From the NCBI GenBank assembly GCA_013365325.1, contig JABVXV010000490.1:1-34466 (forward strand): DNA of 34,466 nt. The letters are read 5' to 3'. Below are positions 12,132 to 25,063 of the stretch, piece by piece. Origin of the DNA: Dipetalonema caudispina. Lineage: Eukaryota; Nematoda; Chromadorea; Rhabditida; Onchocercidae. Made by a program: the position numbers and the translations under genes. Within the stretch, counting starts at the first letter, position 1, and every line of letters begins with the position of its first letter. The notes beneath the pieces are model-generated. The model had not been told where the DNA came from and made no database searches. It was given only the letters and a program-made list of their open reading frames with translations.

Positions 12132-12132
<1 letters not shown>

Positions 12133-12604
12133 AAAATTATTCCAACGATGATTAATTCTTCATTTCACTTTCAAATTACAGTAATATATTTTATAATTTT
12201 AAAATGATTCATTTACTACCACTTCTTCATTTTAGCTAAATTGAATTTTTTTTTATTTAGTATCCAAATAATCATAAATGATTTATGAAAATAATTTGAT
12301 ATATTAAATAAATTGTTTAAAAAAAAAAAAAAAAAAAAAAAAACGAAAAACTGATAGAGAGAAAGTTACAGAAATTTTAGGGTAAAAAAATATTTCCTTT
12401 TGTTAAAATTAAGTGTGAAGTTAGGATTGAAATGTTAAAATTAAATTAAAAATATGCATTAAAAGAAAACAATGGGAAGAATTGTGATTTCGACAACACA
12501 GTTTGAACAAACAAGAAAAGCTAATTAAATATTCTCAATGCATCAGAAATGAAATTCTGACTAATTCAAAAATGTGAACAATGAAATGGAAAACATGAAT
12601 TATA

Positions 12605-12950
12605 CAATTCATTTGAATAATATTTTGAATAGCTAGCATAAAGAGAAATATATTTTTAAAAGGTAAAAAGCTTAGTTAAATTAAAATTTTAAATAACTAA
12701 TAGTTAAAATTTAATATTGTTTAGGAAGAATTTAAACAATATTTTTACTTTAACAATAATTAATATGATTCATTTGAATAACAGTTGTGCTTCCGTAAGA
12801 ATAGCTAATGCAAACAGAATTAGGAAAAAACGAAATTTTAATGGAATTAAAAATTTAAATAATTAAAAGTGAAAATATAATGTTTATTTGTGAAGAATTT
12901 GAACAATATATTTTATTTTAATAATAATTAATAAACAAATTCATTCTTTT
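12605..12950. repeat. Diverged tandem duplication, about 165-180 bp unit
   Basis: Both copies contain, in order, ATTCATTTGAATAA, GAATAGCTA, a TTAAATAA-TTAAA block, GAAGAATTTGAACAATAT (or TTTAAACAATAT) and ACAATAATTAATA / ATAATAATTAATA. Substitutions and small indels are frequent. Confidence 0.6.
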
Positions 12951-13178
12951 CCAATTACTAATCTAATATATTTCATCAGTAATGCATTAATAAATATCAT
13001 AAGAAAATATTATTTGGAAGGATAAAATTTTTTTTTTTTTTAATTTTTTAGCATAAAATATGAATGAGAAAAATTTTTAAATAGTAATATTAAAATGGAA
13101 AAATTAATTTTTATTTAATAATTGTTAAAAAAGATTTAAAAATCGTATATAAGTAAGAATTTTTGCATTTGTTTGCAG

Positions 13179-13237
13179 AGCTATTCTTCATTGCATTGTT
13201 GAAGGAGGAATGGAAAAATGAATCTGATACATTTTGT
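13179..13237 (+). other. Possible small exon
   Basis: A TTTGCAG acceptor (13172-13178) is followed by an open frame entered after two bases. It reads LFFIALLKEEWKNESDTFC and meets a GTAAAA donor at 13238. The composition is coding-like, but no partner exon in matching phase was found and no family is recognised. Confidence 0.15.
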
Positions 13238-13296
13238 GTAAAATTAACACGAATGAAGAAGGAAAGAAGGAATGAAGAAATGAATTTGAACGAAAT

Positions 13297-13356
13297 TCTC
13301 TCTCTTTCTTTCTCTTTCTCTTTCTCTTTCTCTCTCTCTCTCTCTTTTTCTTTCTT
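13297..13356. repeat. CT/CTTT-rich microsatellite
   Basis: Tandem CTTTCT and CT units. A second, similar tract lies at 13545-13593. Confidence 0.93.
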
Positions 13357-13544
13357 TCATATTTATTCATTTATTTTTCGATGTCCAGTAATCGATCATG
13401 TCAAAATTCTTTCTCTTGTGATATAGCACCTGACAAAATAATGATGAAAGAAAACTTGGAGCATCGAACAATTATCATTACTAACCATTCTTTTTCCTTT
13501 AACAAATTCCAATATAATTTACTCCACTTTTTTTTTTTTTTTTT

Positions 13545-13593
13545 TCACTCACTCTCTCTCTCTCTCTTTCTCTCTCTCTCTTCCTCTCTCTCT
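13545..13593. repeat. CT dinucleotide-rich repeat
   Basis: CT repeats with TT and CC interruptions, directly after a poly(T) run. Confidence 0.93.
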
Positions 13594-14341
13594 ATTCAAA
13601 TTATTCATTTATATAAAGCTTTTATTAATTTCTGGAAATAAAAAAAAAAAGATTTATAAAAATTTAATTTGAAAAAAAAAAAAAACTATAAAGTTAATAG
13701 CATAAAATTATTGTTATCATTCATTTACTATTAATTTTGTAATTTACATATTATTAATTTTATATTGTTAATAAATATTAGAATATATTTTTACTTGGCT
13801 TATAATCAATGACTAATTATTAATTCATATTTTTCATAATTTCTTATCAATAAATATATATGAATTATATAAATTGTAATGAAAAATATATGCATAAAAT
13901 TGATTAAAAAAAATTTTTTTTTTTTTTTTTTTTTCATTACTACTGAAAAGAAAAAAAGTTATGAAAAAGTGTTATGTGACATTTTTTTTTTTTTTTTTTC
14001 TATCAAAATTTACCAAATTTAAAAGTTATTTTATTATGGAAAAGGATAGAAATTTATTATTCAGTTTTATAATTTTAATTGTCTAATTCTATTAGAGCAA
14101 TTTTTTTTTTTTTTCACTAATTCAATTATGATATATTTAATTAATGATGTTTTAATGATAGATGAAATTTAAATAGAATTCATTTTGTTTTCTGTTTATT
14201 CCCACCAAATTTTTCCTCGCTTTTCCTATCTTCCACCGATCTACCTCGCTTCAAACTTTAACTTTGATTAGATATTAAATGCAGGTGATATATACATATA
14301 TATTTGTATCTGATTTCTTTTTTTAGGTTAAGTTTTAAGTG

Positions 14342-14434
14342 ATGTTAGACAAAATATCATCGATAGAAAAAGAAGGCCTAGTTGATATTAAATATGAGCC
14401 AGTTAGGGATAGATGTATAGGCTTTTATTGGTTT
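14342..14434 (+). CDS. Candidate first coding exon of an unidentified gene
   Basis: The exon is bounded upstream by a strong acceptor (T-rich run then TTTTTTTAG, ending 14326) and downstream by a consensus donor GTAAGT at 14435. The only open frame begins at ATG 14342, with a TAA two codons before it, and runs 31 codons. It opens MLDKISSIEKEGLVDI and ends DRCIGFYWF in phase 0. The bases between 14327 and the ATG would be a short 5'UTR, perhaps after trans-splicing. The composition is far less repetitive than its surroundings. It is divergent from the minus-strand gene that starts at 11839. No family recognised, and the next exon is not certain. Confidence 0.4.
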
Positions 14435-14984
14435 GTAAGTTTGCTCTTAAAGGATGCATTATTACACTTTTAAATGCTAAATGTTCAATTATACTTAAAA
14501 AATAAATATCGAATTTGTATAAAATTTGATTCTTTTTTTTTTTTTTTTTTTTGTTCCCTTTTATTTTCGTGATAATCAGAAATCAGAAAATTGAATTTGA
14601 ATATTTAAGATTCAATCAAGGAAGTTTTCTCTCTTTTCATCCTTCTCTTTCTCTCTTACTTTTTATAAAACTAAACTCATAATATGAGGAGGAAAAGGAA
14701 ATGTAGTGTGATGGGAGAATAGAATGGTATAGAAGAAAATCCAAGAAGCTTGAAAAAATTTTAAAAATATTGGTCGAAGACTAAATGAACTAGTCAAAAA
14801 GAGTCTAGAACGGTCTATTAATCAATACGATGAATTTAGTTCTTTTAAAAGTTTAAATGAAAACTAAGCAACCACTAACTTTATTAAATCTAACATTATA
14901 TATATATATTTCTTACATTAAACTAATTCCATAAATAAAATTTGCATATATATTTTTTCTAAAAAGCTAAACTGTGACGACAAA

Positions 14985-15117
<133 letters not shown>

Positions 15118-16857
15118 TAACGATGACAATAATGATAGCAAATATATGAATATGAAAGGTATTTGATCCGTATTGATTGAATGGATGATTAGTTCATGTG
15201 TATAATAATACATAAATATTTTCCATTTTATTATTTCTTTATTTTACTAAGCTATTATAAATATATCTTTGATAGGAATAAAGTAAACAAATATGTGAAG
15301 TAAACAATAAAGTACATTTCTTATCCATTAAATACTTAAAAAAAAAAAAAAGAAAAAAAAAAATTGACAACAAAATTTCATGTTTGTGGCAATATTTTTG
15401 TTTGTTTATCTCTCTCAATTCTATTTTAATCTATCCGGTTTACTTGTTTATCTATGCTTTTATGTGCATGTTTAGTTGAAATAAAATCAAAATATCTAAC
15501 ATTTAATCATAACACACCTAAATAAAACCTTAATAATATTATAAAATAGAAGGAAGAGGATCAAAACAAAAAGAAAAGGAATGAATTAAAATGATATAAT
15601 TAAATTTTTAGAAAAAAAAAATATATTTATATAAAATTAAAAATGAAGAAAAAAAAAATGGAAAAGAAATAAAAAAAGGAAAAAAAAAAAAAAAAAAAAA
15701 AAAAAAAGAAACAATCCATCTAAGAAATCAATCATAACAACATTTTTATTAATTAAGGAATGAAATATGAATAAAACTTTTTTTTTTAATCTTAATGATT
15801 AAATTTCATGGAATGAGAAGGAATATAAATAAAAAGATTAAAAAACAAAAAGAAAGACGAGAAAAAAGAATTTAACGATCAATGATCGATGATATTTAAT
15901 TAATGGAGTATGAAATTAGATAATTGTAGTAAAAATTTATGTTAAACATAATTAAAATATAAACTATTATTATGTGTGAACAAAATTTATGGTGATATTA
16001 ATTAGTAAATTAGAATTATTTTTTTTAAAAAAAAAAAAAAAAAAGCAAATTTCGATATAAATATATCAGAGCAAATTATCTAATTTACAACAAAACTTTC
16101 TCCATAAAAACGTAAGATAAGAATGTAAATGCATAAAAGAAAGTGAAGAAAACCAAAAAAAAAAAAAAAAAAAAAGAAAATTTTAAATTCTATCAATTTC
16201 AATATATTGTCCAGTAGGCTTAACAAAATGAAAATAATATTTATAACAAAATATATGTAGCTATTAATGCCACTGAGAATAATTAAACGAAATATGCAAA
16301 CATTTAATGTTGATTAAAAAGAACCTAAAATATCATAACTTAAAATTCAACGTTAAAAATTGATGAAGAAAACACCTGAAATATTATAGCAGTAGTTATA
16401 AAAATAAAATTTAAAATTTGATATTTAATAGTTGTTAAAATAAGTTTAAAATTTCATAGCAAATAAGTTTGAGTAAACATATCTGATATTAACAATAAAA
16501 TGATTCATGAGAGATTCAATGAAAAAAAAAAAAAAAAAAAACGAAATATCTGATTGAAATAAAATTACAATCAAATGAACCATCATCTCTATATAAGTGA
16601 GAATTTTAACAATTTTAAAATAAGTTTATAAAGTTAAAATATTTAATTGGCAAATATAATGCAGTATAATATATGTTTGCATAAATCAAAAATTACATAA
16701 TTTAAGCTAATTATTAAACGACGAAAACAACAAATGAAAATATTATGATCGTAGCAAAAATTATATAATAAAATATTTTTGATTTTGTTTACTAACATAA
16801 TTTTATAATTTCTATTATTTTATGATAACAATTTTTTAATAAAAAGGATGCGAAAAG

Positions 16858-16895
16858 AGAAGGAGAGAGAGAGAGAGAGGGAGAGAGTGAGGGAG
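16858..16895. repeat. GA-rich repeat
   Basis: GA repeats with GGGAG interruptions. Confidence 0.93.
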
Positions 16896-17062
16896 AAAAA
16901 AAAAGAAAAGGAAAATGATTATATTTTGTTAAATATATAAATAAAGAGATATTTATAAAAAGGTGAAAGAATTTATTTATATGTAAATATGATAGAGAAA
17001 TGAAAAATTGAAATTTATCAATGAAAATTTCAAAGATAATTTATGTTGAAAATATCAAAAAA

Positions 17063-17063
<1 letters not shown>

Positions 17064-17102
<39 letters not shown>
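17064..17102. repeat. Poly(A) tract, about 39 bases
   Basis: Pure A run in noncoding sequence with no recognisable retroposed gene upstream. Confidence 0.93.
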
Positions 17103-17104
<2 letters not shown>

Positions 17105-17322
17105 AAAAAAATAAAAAAAAAAATTGAAGATTTTTAATGAAAGAAATTTTTAAACTTTCCATCCTTTTTTTTTTTTTTCCTTTCATCTATTGAAAATGTG
17201 TATGTTAAAATGGCATATGGTTGATTTGATTGGTTGAATAGTTGTTTGCTATTGCGGTTCTTATTTAAAAAACATTTCTTTCTTTCTTTTTTTTTTTTTT
17301 TTTTTTTTTTTTCCTTCAACAG

Positions 17323-17456
17323 AATCCAATTTATTTCTTGATAAATTTCACTTTCATTTCAAATAAGAAAAGGCAAACTATCAGAAGCAGAATAGAACAA
17401 AATTCTTTCCTCCAATTTGATTGCGTTGAATATTTTAGCAAAAACGAAAATGTTGT
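17323..17456 (+). other. Possible further exon of the plus-strand candidate gene
   Basis: After a run of about 30 pyrimidines ending TTCAACAG (17322), a frame stays open in phase 0, the phase in which 14342-14434 ends. It reads NPIYFLINFTFIS, then NKKRQTIRSRIEQ and NSFLQFDCVEYF. A GTTAAG donor is possible at 17457. Base content is richer than the flanks. The opposite strand is also open here, with a hydrophobic segment, so the strand is not settled. Confidence 0.2.
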
Positions 17457-17500
17457 TAAGTCTTCCATATACATGAATGATTTCTTTCCTTGTTTTAATC

Positions 17501-17531
<31 letters not shown>

Positions 17532-18342
17532 AAAAAAAAATTCGATTAATGCTAAGCAATTTGTTTTTTTTTTTTCTTTCATTTCATTTTATTTTTTTTA
17601 AGTAAAAAAGGCAAAACTTTTAGGCATTTTTAAAGGAAAAATTCTTATTATAAACTTTAAAAATTTAAGCAATGAACTGCCTAATCAGATAATATGTAAA
17701 ATATATTTTGTATTTGAAATGTTAGTCAAAAAAAAAAAAAAAAAGTTTAAAAGAAATATAGTCTTAGAAGTGGATAATAAAAACTGTCATTGGCATTGAT
17801 AAAAGAATTTGAACTTTTTGAAAATTTTTCATCGAAAGATGATAAATTTCTAATAATAAATAAATATAATTGTATCGTCAATATTTGCAAATTTCTTAAC
17901 TTTTTTTTTTTTTTTTCCACTCCCAAAAAACAAAAAATTTAGAATATATTTTGTTATTTATGATAGAAATTTGTAAACTAATTTTTATCTTTTTTTTTTT
18001 CCTCAACAATTCGTATCATTATCATCATATATTCATAAAAAATAAACAAATTATTGGAATAATTGAATAACAACATTCAGGTGTTAATGTAAAAAATTTA
18101 AAATGTATTTTTTTCAAAAAGTAAGAAAGAAAAAATAGTTAAAGAGATGTAAGAGAGGAAAAAGATTTCATTTCAATTTTTTTTTTAAGAACAAAGAAAA
18201 GGTATCGATTACTTAAATTGTTTAGTTTGCAACTAACTGTTAACTTTCGAAATTTTTTCCATAAATAAATTACATCATTGTAGAAAAGTAATTAATGGTA
18301 AATTTAGTGCTTATCTTAGTTCAAATATTTTTTGCAAAGATA

Positions 18343-18530
18343 TATTTTAACAATTATATAACAAAATTATGTATAATATTGCATATATAAAATAAAATAT
18401 TTGTAACAGTGTATTTTAACAATTAAATGTTAAAATTATGTGTAATATTTACATATAAATATGATAAAATAAAATGTATTTTAACGATTAAATATTAAAA
18501 TTAAGAATAAATTTTTGCATAGAATTATTA
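18343..18530. repeat. Three-copy 65-69 bp diverged tandem repeat
   Basis: Units opening TATTTTAACAATTA or TATTTTAACGATTA start at 18343, 18412 and 18477. They share a TAAAATTATGTGTAATATT middle and a TAAAATAAAAT end. Confidence 0.75.
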
Positions 18531-20032
18531 CATAAGATTATGCTAAATGTTAAAATAAAATAAAGTTATAAGCAGGAAAGATCATTTCAATCATGATTAA
18601 ATTAAATTGATTTTAGACTAAAATGAGGTTAATTATATAATTCGTGCTGATAATGAACTGATAAATTCTGATTGCCTACATTATCATCTATTTAATATTA
18701 ATTTCTTTTGAATCTTGCAAAATTAATATCTTATCTGATAATATTAAAAGTAATGCTAATCGATTACTAAATGCAATTTCTCGAATATTTATTATTTGCA
18801 TATCAAAATAATCTTAAATGATTTGACAGGAAAGAAAAGAAAAGAAATTAATGAATGAATGAATGAATAAATGAATAAATTACACTGTATAATTTCTAGT
18901 AACAGTAATATTTGGAACAAATGTAAATATTAATTAATCATTTACTTAAAAATAGATGAGAGAGAAGAATATAATAGTTAATCAATTCTTTTAATTAATT
19001 ATCATTTTATCCCTAATTCGTTTCATTTTTTATGGATGGATACAAACGAACAAAAACATTTTTCATCTTTTTTTCTTTCTTTTTTTTTTTTTTTTTTTTT
19101 GAACAATAAAATAGAAGAAAAAATTTTCTGCAAATATTCCATAAAAAAATATGAAAATTATTAAGTAAATAATAACTTTATCTCTTCATGTTAGTATAAC
19201 AATTTTATTATTGCATTTATGCTCTAAGAAATTAAATTAAATGTTTAAGTATTATTTTTTTTTTTTTTGTAATTTAATTAAAATAAATCTTGAAATGAAA
19301 ATTTTTTGATAATATTTGAAATAAAACAAATTTATAGTTTTAATTGGATTAAAGTTGAAAAAAAAAAAAAAAAAAAAAAAGATTCTAATTTCTACAATAA
19401 ATGATAGATGAAAAAAAATGAAAGAAATACAAAAATAGGTAATGTTGAAAATAAATGAATAATGAAATGGAAAAAAAAAGAGAGAAAAACGATAAAGAAA
19501 TAAGCAAATTATTAATTATAAATAGTGAAAATATATTTATTCATAAAATATATTTTTAAAAATTTTCTTTTGAATATAAGAATTGAAAATTATTCATTCA
19601 TTGAAAAGAATGAATGGAATTTATCATACAGGAAATGAATAAAATGAACAAATTTGAAAAATTTCATATCAAAAATTATTGGTTAATTATTACATGGAAA
19701 TACTTTCATCAATAATTCTTATTTCCACTATGACAACAACAAGGATCAATTGATGCATAAAATCAGGTTATACTGGAATCTTTATTAACAAAATAATAGT
19801 AATAAGAATTGGAATAAATAAGGATGAAATACAATGAAATAATGATTTTTTGATTGATAGCAATCAGTTGTAGATCATATTTTGAAAATTTTTGATAAAT
19901 ATTATATATATTAGGATAAGATTAATAAAAGGATATAAAATATTATTAGGATAATTTTTTACTTCATGAAATGATAATTTGAATGATTCTTCTTATCACT
20001 GATAATTATTAATTTTAATACAATGTTTTTCG

Positions 20033-20033
<1 letters not shown>

Positions 20034-20064
<31 letters not shown>
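20034..20064. repeat. Poly(T) tract, about 31 bases
   Basis: Pure T run in noncoding sequence. Confidence 0.93.
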
Positions 20065-20070
<6 letters not shown>

Positions 20071-22252
20071 AGTGAAAAAAAAAATCGTTGAAATCCTACA
20101 GATAGTATTACTTCATTATCAGTCAATTTTTATATTCAATGGTAAAGGAAATAAATGTAAGATTAGGAATTTTGTTGTATTTTCAACTGTTATCTTTCAA
20201 TTTTTGCAATTCCTTTAAAGAAGAATAGAAAAGTTAAAAATTGGAAGAGAGAAGAAAAAGAAAAAGTAAAACTATAGCATATAACAAAATAGCTTGCGAC
20301 AAGAAATTTGACAAAAAAAAGAAAAAAAAAAAAACAGACAGAAATAAGGGACTAAAATCATAATTCAATTTTTTTATTTTACTATCATTTTTACCATCAA
20401 TTCTATTTTATGACAAATTTAAATTGCATTATTTAAACTGAAATAAGGCATTGTTATGAATCACTTAAATGAATTGCTTAATAAAAATGAAAAATTATTT
20501 AAATGAAATTATATGGCGAATTCGTTTACTCAATGCTTTTTTTTTCCTTGTTTGAAAATCTTAATGAAAACTATAATCTTATGAGTTTTAACTTAAATTA
20601 AAAGGATAGAAAAAGAATAAATTCAAAAATTTCACAACGATAAATTACTCATTAAACATTCGGCGGTATATTAGCAGTTATTAATTTCTTATTTACTTGA
20701 TTTTCTGGTTTGTTCCATTTTTAAGTCTTTAATCTTAATACAGAGTTTTTAAAAAAAAAAAAAAAAAAAAGAAATAGAACAACAAATTTAGTCTTTCAAT
20801 TTTAACAATAGCAAAATTGAATCATTTTACATAAATAAATCTTAAGTAGGAATTAGATTTTGAATAAACAAAAAAATGAATTTAACTTTTTTTTTTCTTT
20901 CAAAATTTTTGCTCCCAAAATTTATGATTGATTTCGATGAATAATTTCGAAATATGTAAAATTACTAAAAAATATTAACGTTAGAATTCTTTCTTTTTTT
21001 TTTTTTTCTTTCAAAAGGAAAAGGATACGAATTTCAAATTTTCAATATAGGAAGGAAAAATGTAAACTGTAAGATAAAAAATGAATTAGAAGATAAAAAT
21101 TGGCTAGAACTGATAAAATAGATAATTTACAATACTTTTTTTTTTTTTTTGGAAAATTTTTCCATGATATAAATATATCTCCTAAATTAAGGCGAAATAA
21201 TTCATGAAGAATTAAAATTCTAAATAATTTCATAAATATTTCATCATTGATTAGATAGCAATCAGATGATAATTGTAATTAATATCCATTATTTTTGGTG
21301 ACAAATAACTTGTTCAATTATGTTATTCATGCTATTTTCAACATTTATTGTTCGTAATTATTGCAGAAAAATAAATTGAAATTACTCAAATACAAATAAG
21401 TAATTAATTAAACGGTTAATAAACAAGGAAAAGAAAACGAATCAATATTCAAATTGTTTTAAAAATATAATATAAATTTAAAGAGAAAATTGAAAATTTT
21501 TTATAGAATAAATTTTTCAGGAACAAAATTCTTGAACAAATTGAATAAACTGTTGAAATAATTAATCAGTAATAGATGAAACGAGTGAAACTATAATATA
21601 ATCAATAATAATTTGTAATTGTTAGCTAAAGAATTGAACGAAACGAAATCGATATACTAATAATTCATGCAAAAGCATCTTGCCACTTAACCATTGTTTT
21701 ATTTTATCATCAAATATATTTATAAAATACATAAATAAAACAAATAGAATTTAATTTCCTATTAAATTTTATATTTTATGATATATTTATTTATGCAAAC
21801 TATTAAATAATGATGCAAAAAAAAAAGAAAAAAGTTCTTGACATCTTTTTATCTCTTCTGCTATCGTTTTATTATCAAACATTTATTATAATACTAATGG
21901 AATAATGATAATGATAATGATAAAATGATATGATCATAAATAATTTGTAAGTTTTTTTTTTCTTTTTTCTTTTTTTTTTTTGAAGAAAAAAAAATTTAAA
22001 TCAGCAATTTTTTAGTTTGATTTTTTTTTTTTTCTTCGCTAATTTAACAAATTAAAAATAATATCTTACAGATTAGTATTGTAGTGAAATTTACAAATTT
22101 AATTGTTATTAATTTATAATATCATTTTATCATTTATAATAGTTTTGTTTACAATATTAATCAAATTAGTTGTGCTGTTGTACGACGAAGAAGAATGAAA
22201 TACGTATTAGCAAAAAGAAAAAAGGATGGATTAATTGATTGAAATTACATCG

Positions 22253-22291
22253 CTAGAGAGAGGGAGAGAGAGAAAGAGAGAGAGGGAGGAG
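22253..22291. repeat. GA-rich repeat
   Basis: GA repeats with GGGAG and AAAG interruptions, similar in form to the tract near 16870. Confidence 0.93.
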
Positions 22292-22448
22292 AAAGTTAGC
22301 TATAAGATGAAATGGCATAAACATATATATATATATATATAATATTGGAAATGAAAGGATATTTTTGTTGGTGACATAAACAATGTGACAGCATTTAGCT
22401 ATTTCATATAGTAAACATAATATCCTTCATAATTAACAACAGTAATAA

Positions 22449-22960
22449 TTTACATTTGAAATATATGATAAGAAATAAATGGGTAAATTTAATTTTTTAA
22501 TATTTGCATATAATATTCCTTAAATTGAACAACAATAATAATTTATATTTGAAATATATGATAAGAAATAAATGNNNNNNNNNNNNNNNNNNNNNNNNNN
22601 NNNNNNNNNNNNNNNNNNNNNNNNNNNNNNNNNNNNNNNNNNNNNNNNNNNNNNNNNNNNNNNNNNNNNNNNNNAATGGGTAAATTTAATTTTTTAATAT
22701 TTGCATATAATATTCCTTAAATTGAACAACAATAATAATTTATATTTGAAATATATGATAAGAAATAAATGGGTAAATTTAATTTTTTAATATTTGCATA
22801 TAATATTCCTTAAATTGAACAACAATAATAATTTATATTTGAAATATATGATAAGAAATAAATGGGTAAATTTAATTTTTTAATATTTATATATAATATT
22901 CCTTAAATTGAACAACAATAATAATTTATATTTGAAATATATGATAAGAAATAAATAGAG
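22449..22960. repeat. 93 bp tandem minisatellite interrupted by the assembly gap
   Basis: A 93 bp unit recurs almost unchanged. TAAATTT anchors fall at 22484, then 22681, 22774, 22867 and 22961 after the gap, with exact 93, 93 and 94 bp steps. Outer copies are more diverged than inner ones, as expected when an array is homogenised internally. The unit is over 80 percent AT and has no open frame of note. Confidence 0.95.
22575..22674. other. Assembly gap of exactly 100 N
   Basis: The run is exactly 100 N, the usual placeholder for a gap of unknown size. It lies inside the 93 bp tandem repeat, so the true copy number is unknown. Confidence 0.99.
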
Positions 22961-24742
22961 TAAATTTAATATTTATATAAAAATGGAAAAAATGAAATGA
23001 AAATGACCTCTTTTCCATACATATTTCTCTAATGACAATATGTTTTACATTCATTTATTTTGTCATTTGCTCTTATCCATTTTGTCCTTTATGTTTATAT
23101 TTTAACAATGGTTAAAATTGTTTATAGTTATAATTTGTATATAATAATAAAAAAAAATTATTATCATTTTTTTTTTATTTCATCATTTAAGGAAAAAAAA
23201 ACTTTTATACTGACAATTTATGTTAATTTTTTAAATAAAATTTTAGTCTACAATCAAATTTTTTTTTACAACGAATTGATGAAAAGAACTTTTACATTAA
23301 ATTGATTGTTGAGATTACAGTAAAATTATACTATGATTTTTCTTTTCTTTCTTTTTGAAATAAATTTTATAAATTTCATATAAAAATTGAATTTGATGAG
23401 TTCCACTGTTACAATATTATAATATCAATCATTTTGTTTATTTGAAAATGTGCAAATTGTTAGCATAATTGTGAAATGAAATGTTTTTTTTTTTGCATGA
23501 ATTCCTTAAAAATGATGAAGAAGGAGGGAGGGAGGAAGAAAAGGATAGAATAGGAAAATTAAAATTAAAATTATAAATTGTGAAAGATGAAATTAAATAT
23601 GAGAAAGAAAGAAGGTACGCATGAAATTTTATTCATCTAACTGATTATTTTTATCATTGAATATATAATGTAAAGTTAATTACGCTTTTGTTGTATGGGA
23701 TGAATTTCTTAAAATTAAAATGGATTAATGATGATTAGTTATGTAAAATAAACTCTTAGTAATAAAATTTTTTTTTTTTTTTAAATCATATGAAATAAAT
23801 GTAGCAGAATGTATGATAATGAAATGTAAAATATTTTTTGAATTGTTAAAAATTTGTTCAAAATTATTTTAAGTTTATTGTAGATTATCATTGCTACTGC
23901 ATTTTATAATTGTTGCTTAAATGTATGATAGTTTCTTGAAAAAAAATTATTTTTCAATATTATTTCAAATGGATATTTTATGGGAAAAAATAAAATATTG
24001 TAAAATCATTAATTTACATCTTCTTGCAATATTTGAATCTCATTAGTCTACTTCTAAAGCATCAAATATTTTAGGTAATTCGTTGTAAATTTTAAATTAA
24101 TAATCGTTTAAGTTATCTTAATCGTTCTAGCTACAATTTCTTTTTTTTTTTTATTTTATCATTCGTATACAACGTAATGATAATTGATATTACTGTCTCC
24201 CAAATTATTATCCTTTAGAGTACAGTTGATTATCTTATTTGAGTCAATCATTAACAACATGAAGTTCAATTTATCGAAAAGATTAGTGAATAAAAACTTA
24301 TCAAGGATAAATTAAAATTTAAACTTACAGTGATAAATGATAAATGGTGATAAGCAAAAGACAATGATGACAAATGGTGAATGACTGATTCATGGAGAAA
24401 ATTGGTATAATAAAGAATGAAAATTACCAAAATTACCAAGAAATAGAAAACTCATTGAAATTAAAACAAGTAATCAAAAATAACTAATGCGATGATCACT
24501 TTTGATAATATCAGAAATATTGGTGATGATGATGATGATATGATTTATTGATGATAACTGTTTGGTTTATTATTTTAGTCTGTCATTTAAATGGATAAAT
24601 AATCATTTAAAAATATTACTGATACTATCAAATTTTAATCGAGTTAACCTTCAAGCTATTAATTGTTCAATTGCTTAAAATTATCCGAACAATTGCAACT
24701 TAATTATTGTTCGCAATTGATCAATACATCACCAAAAAGATA

Positions 24743-24882
24743 TACAACATCCTAGAATGAATGGAGCATTCTAACTTATCAACTTACTGATTGATTAATT
24801 AATACAATTGATTACAACATCCTAGAATGAATGGAGCATTCTAACTTATCAACTTACTGATTGATTAATTAATACAATTGAT
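24743..24882. repeat. Exact 70 bp tandem duplication
   Basis: Copies 24743-24812 and 24813-24882 are identical over 70 bp. A third, clearly diverged relative lies at about 24992-25063. It shares the GAAT-rich centre, TCTAAC-TATCAA and GATTAATTAA blocks. The identical pair suggests a recent duplication, or an assembly error. Confidence 0.93.
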
Positions 24883-24991
24883 CGATTGATTGATTGATTG
24901 ACTAGCTGATTAGGATTAATAAACAAATTCCATAAAATGTTGAAGTAAACAATGAAACATAAGACATCTTCTATTTAGAAGAATATATGAC

Positions 24992-25063
24992 ACAAAACAT
25001 TAGAAGATGAATAGAATATTCTAACCTATCAATATAATGAATGATTAATTAACAATAAATTGA
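24992..25063. repeat. Diverged third copy of the 70 bp repeat
   Basis: Shares ordered blocks with the exact 70 bp pair (TAGAA-GATGAAT, ATTCTAAC-TATCAA, TGATTAATTAA) but with many substitutions, so it is an older copy. Confidence 0.6.

Larger units (their letters stand above)
11840..14326. other. Region between the divergent minus- and plus-strand gene starts
   Basis: AT-rich, with poly(A) at 12101-12131, a diverged duplication at about 12605-12950 and CT-rich microsatellites at 13297-13356 and 13545-13593. The last 130 bases before the 14342 exon are C/T-rich. If both flanking exons are real, this interval contains both promoters. No TATA box or other core element can be singled out in such AT-rich sequence. 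Confidence 0.4.

Noticed and set aside
19631..19720. Possible terminal exon after CATACAG
   Set aside because: It is open for 28 codons, but the composition is Lys/Asn/Ile/Phe from AT bias and there is no supporting donor, homologue or clear poly(A) signal.
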